Of a stretch of DNA of 64,000 nt, positions 59,117 through 64,000 are shown piece by piece (the stretch's first letter is position 1; every line of letters begins with the position of its first letter). The notes beneath the pieces were generated by a model. It worked only from the letters and a program-made list of their open reading frames with translations. It searched no databases and was not told the origin of the DNA. This stretch comes from Paraphysoderma sedebokerense (taxonomy: Eukaryota; Blastocladiomycota; Physodermatomycetes; Physodermatales; Physodermataceae), in the NCBI GenBank assembly GCA_025602915.1, contig JAHLJZ010000059.1:1-64000 (forward strand), in the 5' to 3' direction. Made by a program: the position numbers and the translations under genes.

Positions 59117-62100
59117 ATGCCTGCACCGACAAATTACAAAGGCTCATTCGAGCATAGTAGACCCTCTCGGGTCAAAGATTTTGTAATTAGTTGCCTAGGC
59201 CATACTGTGATAGAAAAAGTTCTCATCGCCAACAATGGAATTGCGGCCGGTATAATTTTTTTTTTGTTTTCTTCATGCTATTTTCGGTTCCTGTTCCCTT
59301 GTAATGTGGGAAATCAACCCAAGATTTTAAGAATTATTTATAACCTTGCCTTTTTTGTCTACTTTCAGTAAAGGAAATTAGATCGGTTCGAAAATGGGCA
59401 TACGAGACCTTTGGGGACGAACGGGCGATTAAATTTGTTGTCATGGTAAGAATTTAACTTGGTAGAAATGATGTGCATCAAATTCTTTCATGGAAAAATT
59501 CAGTATCTAAACCCTTCCAACTATTAGGCCACTCCCGAGGATTTACAGCATAATGCAGAATATATTCGAATGTCCGATCATTACATTGAAGTCCCAGGTG
59601 GTTCTAATAATAACAACTATGCGAATGTGGATTTGATTGTCGATATTGCCTCCAGAACGGGGGTTCATGCAGTGTGGGCTGGCTGGGGCCATGCTAGTGA
59701 GAATCCCAAATTACCAGATAAGTTGAAAACTATAGGAGTAGTTTTTATTGGGCCCAGCGGCGGGGCAATGAGAAGTTTAGGTATGTGTGGCGTTGCCCTC
59801 TTTTTTAAATATTATCAATTCTGTCGACTAATATTGTATTTGCAGGTGATAAGATTTCGTCGACAATTGTAGCCCAATCTGCAAATGTTCCTACAATGGC
59901 ATGGTCCGGCTCCGGCCTGACGACTGACGCAAGAACGGCCGAAGGATATATTACTGTCCCTGATGACTTGTATATGCAAGCATGTGTTGATGATTTGAAT
60001 CAAGCGTTAGAGGGACTGTCAAAAGTGAACTTTCCTTGTATGGTGTGTACTTGCAGAATTGCATTTGCAGACATTCGTTACAATCGGTGCTGATTCTCTC
60101 TCTCTCTCTCTCTCTCTCTCTTGTCGGTGAATAGATCAAAGCGTCCGAAGGCGGTGGAGGCAAAGGTATTCGCAAAGTACTGAACATAGATGACTTCGCT
60201 GCCGCTTTTCGTGCCGTACAATCCGAAGTGCCGGGATCTCCGATTTTCTTGATGTCATTAGCTACAAACGCACGACATCTTGAGGTCCAATTGTTAGCAG
60301 ATAGCTACGGAAACGCTATTTCTCTATTTGGACGTGATTGTTCCGTACAGAGGCGACATCAAAAGATCATAGAGGAGGCCCCCGTTACTGTTGCAAACTC
60401 AAAAATGTGGGAAGAAATGGAAAAAAGTGCAGTGAGATTAGCACAATTAGTCGGTTACGAAAATGCCGGCACAGTCGAGTTTTTGTACGACATCGAGACA
60501 TCACAATATTACTTTTTAGAGTTGAACCCTCGGTTACAAGTATGCATGATCAAAAGTGGTACCCCTGTTTTTTTTGCTAACATAAACTGATTATCTGATA
60601 TAGGTTGAACACCCAACGACAGAAATGGTCTCTGGAGTCAACATACCAGCGGCTCAGCTTCAGGTTGCCATGGGAATACCCCTCCACAACATCCGAGATA
60701 TTAGAGTTCTGTACGGTTTACAACCAAGCACCTCTACACCCATCGACTTTCAATTCCAGAATCCCCAGTCGCATACGACGCTTCGAAAGCCCTTTCCTTT
60801 GGGTCATGTCATAGCCTGTCGTATTACAGCAGAGAACCCTGACGCTGGGTTTAAACCGTCGTCTGGCTCGATTAAAGAGCTGAATTTTCGGTCAAATACC
60901 AACGTATGGGGTTATTTCTCGGTCTCTGCAGATGGTGGCTTGCACGAATATGCCGATTCGCAATTTGGTCATATTTTTGCTTATGGCCACGACAGGTCAC
61001 AGTCTCGAAAGAATATGATTATGGCTTTAAAAGAATTGTCTATCCGTGGAGATTTCCGCACGACTGTTGAGTACCTTATCAAACTATTGGAGACCGATGA
61101 GTTTTCGGAAAATAGATTTAATACGGCATGGTTGGATGCTTTGATCAAGGAAGAAAATGTCAAAGCGGAGAGGCCAGACTTGTGGGTCACTGTTTTTAGT
61201 GGAGCTGTTTGGAAGGCGTCAGAGTCTTTCAGAGAGTTGACAGAAGGTTATAAAAGAAGTTTAGAGAAGGGCCAAGTCTTGCCTACTTCCACATTGAAAA
61301 CTGACTTTCATTTCGACATCATCTACGAGAACACGAAGTATTCCCTCAATGTTTCTTTGTCGTCCCCTCATTCCTACTGCCTTACCTTGTCGGATTCGAG
61401 TTCTTGTTCGAATGTCATGTTGACTTCAAAACCAATGAGTGACGGGTCTCTTTTGGTTCAGTTTGATGGAGAGAGTTATGTGGTATATCTGAAGGAAGAA
61501 GTAAACGGGGATAGAATCACAATCAATGGAAAAACTGCAATTTTGGAAAGAGAAAATGACCCCACTAAAATGAGGAGCCCAAGTCCAGGAAAGTTAGTGA
61601 GATGGTGTGTTGATGACGGAGGGAGGATTGTGAAGGGTCAAGTAGTCGCTGAAATTGAGGTATAGTGTTCCTGCTACTGTTTGCTAGTACCATCGGTATG
61701 GTTCTAACTTGAATGGTTTTTTTCAGGTCATGAAAATGTACATGCCTTTGACCGCATCCGAGGATGGTGTATTACATACAGTGAAGCAAGCCGGTTCATC
61801 AATTGAAGCGGGCGATTTATTGGCCACTGTGTCTCTTGACGACCCCTCGTCTATCCGTCAAGCTGACATGTATCGTGGCGAACTTCCGTTGTTTGGTCCT
61901 CCAACGTCTCCATTCGACAAGCCTCATCAAAAATTTGCGGAGCTGTTAAATTCTATACAGTTGGTTCTCGATGGCTACGATGTTCCTGATTCCGATTCGA
62001 AACTGAAGGCGTTATTAGCCTTGTTAAAGGATCCTGAATTGCCTTACGCTGAAACCTGGAATGTCCTATCTGCATTATCAGGGCGGATTCCTGGAAAGTT

Positions 62101-64000
62101 GGAAAGCGATATGTCTTCTTTGCTTTCTCGTTCTTACAACTCAAAAGCTTCGTTCCCCGCCGTTCAACTTCTCGAAATTGTCGACTCCGCCGGTACTTCA
62201 TTCGCTGCATCGAATCCAGCCTTTTGGACGACTGTTGCGCCACTTCTGAATGTATTCGATCGTTACAAAGCATCTCTCAGAGGCCACGCTATTGCCGTCC
62301 TTGTTTCTTTATTGAACAAATACAGTACGACGGAGTCTCACTTCATTGGTGACTCTCCCATGCCGACGAAGGAGGAAGACTGCATCATAAGTTTACGTGA
62401 CCAGTACAAGGATGAATTAGATCAACTCGTCACAATAGTGTTGTCACATTCCAAAATCATCAAGAACAAATTGGTACTACAATTATTGGCTGCCATTGAA
62501 GCCGACGAGGAGTATCATGATGGTAATTTGACCGAAGAGCTCAAAACCTTAGCCGGTTTGAGCAGCGTTTTGACCGCCAAAGTGGCACTTCGAGCACGAG
62601 AATTTCTGATTCAGTTACAACTACCCTCATTAAATGACCGTCAAAAATCGATGGAAGAAATATTGATATCTTCGGTCACTAATGAGCCAGTATCGGCTGC
62701 CGAGTCTTTCAAAAATGTTCCGGGTGTATTTCATCTTCCGATCGCAGAAAAATTGAAAGAGTTGGTGACGATACATTACTCGCTGTTTGATCTTTTACCG
62801 ATGTTTTTCTATCATGAGAATCCTTATATTGTATTGGCTTCTCTCGAGACATATGCCCGTCGAGCATATAACGCTTATCAGATACTGATGGTGAAACATC
62901 ATCTCAAATCCATTGATCAATACCCAGTTATATCTTCTCATCAACATCGACGTTTCCAATCATTCTCATCGGACGACTCTTCAGATACTGGCCTAACCGA
63001 CAATAAAATGTTTCCATTCATTGAATGGCATTTTACTTACCCTGATTATCCTACCGGTTCACCTATGCTTTATACTTTGCCGTTTTCACCCACAACTCCC
63101 GACACCATAACCGAATCCGACCGAATTCTTTCCGTATCTGATATGAGTCTTATGGGAAAGAGAGGAGAATCTGAACCTGTTCGTGTTGGAGTTATGGCCG
63201 CGTTTTCTAGTTTAGAGGATCTTGAAAAGTCAATGTCTGTATTACTACAGAATTTCCGCAAACATCAATCTCAGCTTGATGTATCAGCTCAAGAAGGAAC
63301 CGAATTGGTCAATGTTCTCGCCATTTCTTTATCCCTCTCGGATTCTGACAGCACCCTCGATAACTCGATTTCCTCCACTCTTTCGACTTTTATCTCTGCA
63401 TACGGTGACAGATTGCGTGAAAAAGGGGTCCGAAGAGTTACCTTCATTTTGTATAAGCAGGGACAGTATCCCAGATATTTCACATTCCGTGAACAATACG
63501 GCTTCTCGGAAGATCCTACGATCCGTAACATTGAGCCGTCTCACGCCTTCCAATTGGAACTTCAACGCTTGTCAAATTTCACTATTACCCCACTATTCAC
63601 ATCCAATCGCAACATCCATCTTTATTATGCGGTCGGCAAAGAAAATACCAGCGACTGTCGGTTTTTCGTGCGAGCCATTACTCGGCCCAGAGCATTACGT
63701 TCGAATACGGGAATGGTGGAATACTTAGCATCAGAAGGTGAACGCATCTTATCAGACATTTTGGATTCATTGGAAATCGTCTCGGCCAATCATCCAAACA
63801 CAGATTGTAACCATTTATTCATCAACTTTATTTCTCATTTTAATGTATCGGCATCGGTTGCCGAGCGTACATTCAAAGAATGCATTCAAAACCACGGGAA
63901 AAGATTATGGAAACTGAGAGTTCAAACTGCCGAAATTAGATTCTTGATAGAAGCTTCTGACGCTTCAAAATCAGACGACACAAGTCGATCTGGCCTTAAA
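59117..64000 (+). CDS. ACC1: Acetyl-CoA carboxylase, N-terminal and central part (3' end outside window)
   Basis: This cytosolic biotin enzyme makes malonyl-CoA, the committed step of fatty-acid synthesis. Seven exons are seen: 59117-59249, 59369-59445, 59528-59780, 59846-60042, 60135-60539, 60604-61659 and 61727 to the window end, about 1465 residues. The biotin carboxylase domain shows [71 protein letters not shown] (ATP-grasp), [19 protein letters not shown] and [20 protein letters not shown]. The biotin attachment site is EVMKMYMPL, with Lys710 as acceptor, intron 6 falling just before VMKM. The long central domain follows; the carboxyltransferase is beyond the window. The start [18 protein letters not shown] fits fungal ACCs; the frame is open upstream without an ATG, so a 5' exon cannot be excluded. 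Confidence 0.95.
60095..60121. repeat. (TC)n microsatellite in ACC1 intron 4
   Basis: A run of about 13 TC units lies inside the 92-nt intron 60043-60134 and probably serves as its polypyrimidine tract. Length variation is expected between isolates. Confidence 0.85.

Overview
The window looks like nuclear DNA of a zoosporic (flagellated) fungus, most likely chytrid-grade. The evidence is intron-rich genes with short GT-AG introns (about 55-260 nt), fungal-type housekeeping genes (fungal acetyl-CoA carboxylase start, UPF0656 family, UBC6, EAF6, ATG2/ATG5), and two proteins tied to motile cilia: CLUAP1/IFT38 and CYB5D1. The exact lineage cannot be fixed by eye. No virus-derived element, LTR element, CRISPR array, rRNA or convincing tRNA was seen. 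All exon coordinates are my own splice-site readings. For every complete multi-exon gene with a homology-supported model, the summed coding length is a multiple of three.

Layout. 1-7.4 kb: 3' part of ATG2 (+) and eIF5B (-). 8-16 kb: UDP-glucose pyrophosphorylase (+), CLUAP1/IFT38 (-), a possible tiny gene (+) and tRNA methyltransferase TRM13 (-). 16.3-26.3 kb: UBC6 (+), a UDP-sugar transporter (-), pyrroline-5-carboxylate reductase (+), an aldo-keto reductase (-), an orphan secreted protein (+) and EAF6 (+). 26.9-34.6 kb, all +: a tandem pair of YeeE/YedE-type sulfur transporters, carnitine acetyltransferase ending in a peroxisomal SKL signal, and cap-binding protein CBP20.

34.6-39.2 kb is gene-poor and holds degenerate copies of a GGGAYATCC-type motif, densest at 37.3-37.6 kb. 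39.2-47.7 kb: a UPF0656 TPR-like protein (-), a LETM1-like mitochondrial protein (+), a secreted cysteine-rich protein with a CBM2-like C-terminal domain (+), and a PhoD-like phosphatase (-) whose reading frame requires a 5-nt microexon. 48.8-51.1 kb: a Gln/Ser-rich orphan and a seven-helix membrane orphan (both -). 52-64 kb: ATG5 (-), cactin (+), CYB5D1 (+) and the first two thirds or less of acetyl-CoA carboxylase (+), cut by the window end.

No operon-like functional cluster is evident. Adjacent genes belong to unrelated pathways, apart from the tandem transporter pair. Several neighbours are divergent with short shared upstream regions (179-363 bp), which are likely bidirectional promoters. 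The points most worth a second look are the PhoD-like microexon, the two secreted proteins, the transporter duplication and the motif-rich gene-poor stretch.
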